DNA from: Acidobacteriota bacterium
GTDB lineage: Bacteria; Acidobacteriota; Terriglobia; Acidiferrales; UBA7541
DNA: 64,000 bases
Reading direction: 5' to 3'
Assembly (NCBI GenBank): GCA_021832085.1
Contig: JAKBLM010000009.1
Location: forward strand, 44,796-108,795
Every line of letters begins with the position of its first letter. The first letter of the stretch is position 1. Below, in pieces: positions 63,874 to 64,000 of the stretch. Below the pieces are notes generated by a model that worked only from the letters and a program-made list of their open reading frames with translations, was not told the DNA's origin and did not search any database. The position numbers were made by a program, and so were the translations under genes.

Positions 63874-64000
63874 CTAGTGTCCTGTTTCTAACGCTTCGTT
63901 ACAATGTCTAACTTTGCGTGCAATCGAGCGAGCCGAAGCCGTCCACACGAATGGCCGGGGATGGTCGTTGCGGTGGCGGATGTAGTCTCTGATCGCTCGT
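63872..64000. mobile_element. IS630-family element, one end
   Basis: The right end of the window enters an insertion sequence that cuts the dehydrogenase remnant at CTAG (63874-63877). IS630 elements insert at TA, which fits. The terminal bases TAGTGTCCTGTTTC would be its inverted-repeat end. The rest of the element lies outside. Confidence 0.7.
63874..64000 (-). CDS. IS630-family transposase, C-terminal fragment
   Basis: The last 41 codons of a transposase, read on the minus strand and ending with TAG at 63874. The sequence AIRDYIRHRNDHPRPFVWTA followed by SARSIARKVRHCNEAL is the standard end of IS630-type DDE transposases, where a YI..HN..P.PF.WTA pattern closes the protein. The catalytic DDE residues are outside the window, so intactness cannot be judged. 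Confidence 0.8.
   Translation of the reverse strand, partial: RAIRDYIRHRNDHPRPFVWTASARSIARKVRHCNEALETGH

Overview
The window is about 64 kb of GC-rich bacterial chromosome. Gene content suggests an acidobacterium. The pointers are hopanoid side-chain genes, a DUF2934-Hsp20 fusion, a BlaI/BlaR1-type M56 pair, a histidine-degradation set with a fused formimidoyltransferase-cyclodeaminase, and secreted families of the kind common in that phylum. This placement is an inference from content and composition; there is no rRNA or tRNA here to confirm it.

Bases 1-26720 are one large flagellar cluster, all on the minus strand. In transcription order from the right: a FleQ-like sigma54 activator without a DNA-binding domain; a FleS-like kinase, a FleR/FlgR-like regulator and flgB-flgC-fliE-fliF-fliG-fliH-fliI-fliJ; then fliK-flgD-flgE; then fliL-fliN-fliO-fliP-fliQ-fliR-flhB-flhA-fliA-fliM-fliN/Y plus an MshEN-domain gene; an HDOD gene; and flgF-flgG, cut by the left edge. 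Four sequences that look like -24/-12 sigma54 promoters lie in front of the kinase gene, fliK, fliL and flgF. A sigma28-like element lies in front of the HDOD gene. The layout points to a hierarchy: the activator gene and the kinase/regulator pair on top, sigma54 structural operons in the middle, and FliA (encoded here) for late genes. Flagellin, motor stator and chemotaxis genes are outside the window.

Bases 27493-40460 are mostly minus-strand housekeeping and envelope genes: Hsp20 fusion, cytochrome c lipoprotein, M56 protease/BlaI repressor with its operator, an orphan OmpR-type regulator, two tandem paralogous secreted proteins of unknown role, glycosyltransferases, a YdjC/HpnK-type deacetylase, an ABC permease without its ATPase, and a small secreted beta-sandwich protein.

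Bases 41120-55852 are a mixed-strand region: a PLP enzyme of Cys/Met metabolism, an HpnI-like glycosyltransferase, a half-size EamA transporter, a convincing sqdB, cutA, a phosphohexomutase homologue that has lost its catalytic residues, an FtsB-like protein, an HGSNAT-like membrane protein, a CPBP protease, a putative b561-like membrane protein next to YceI, a DUF72 protein, thiG and an acyl-CoA synthetase.

Bases 55977-61114 carry histidine catabolism (hutU, hutI, fused ftcD; no hutH). The right end holds a secreted unknown protein, a small RsbW-like protein, a zinc-free medium-chain dehydrogenase pseudogene broken in two places, and the C-terminal end of an IS630-family transposase running off the right edge.
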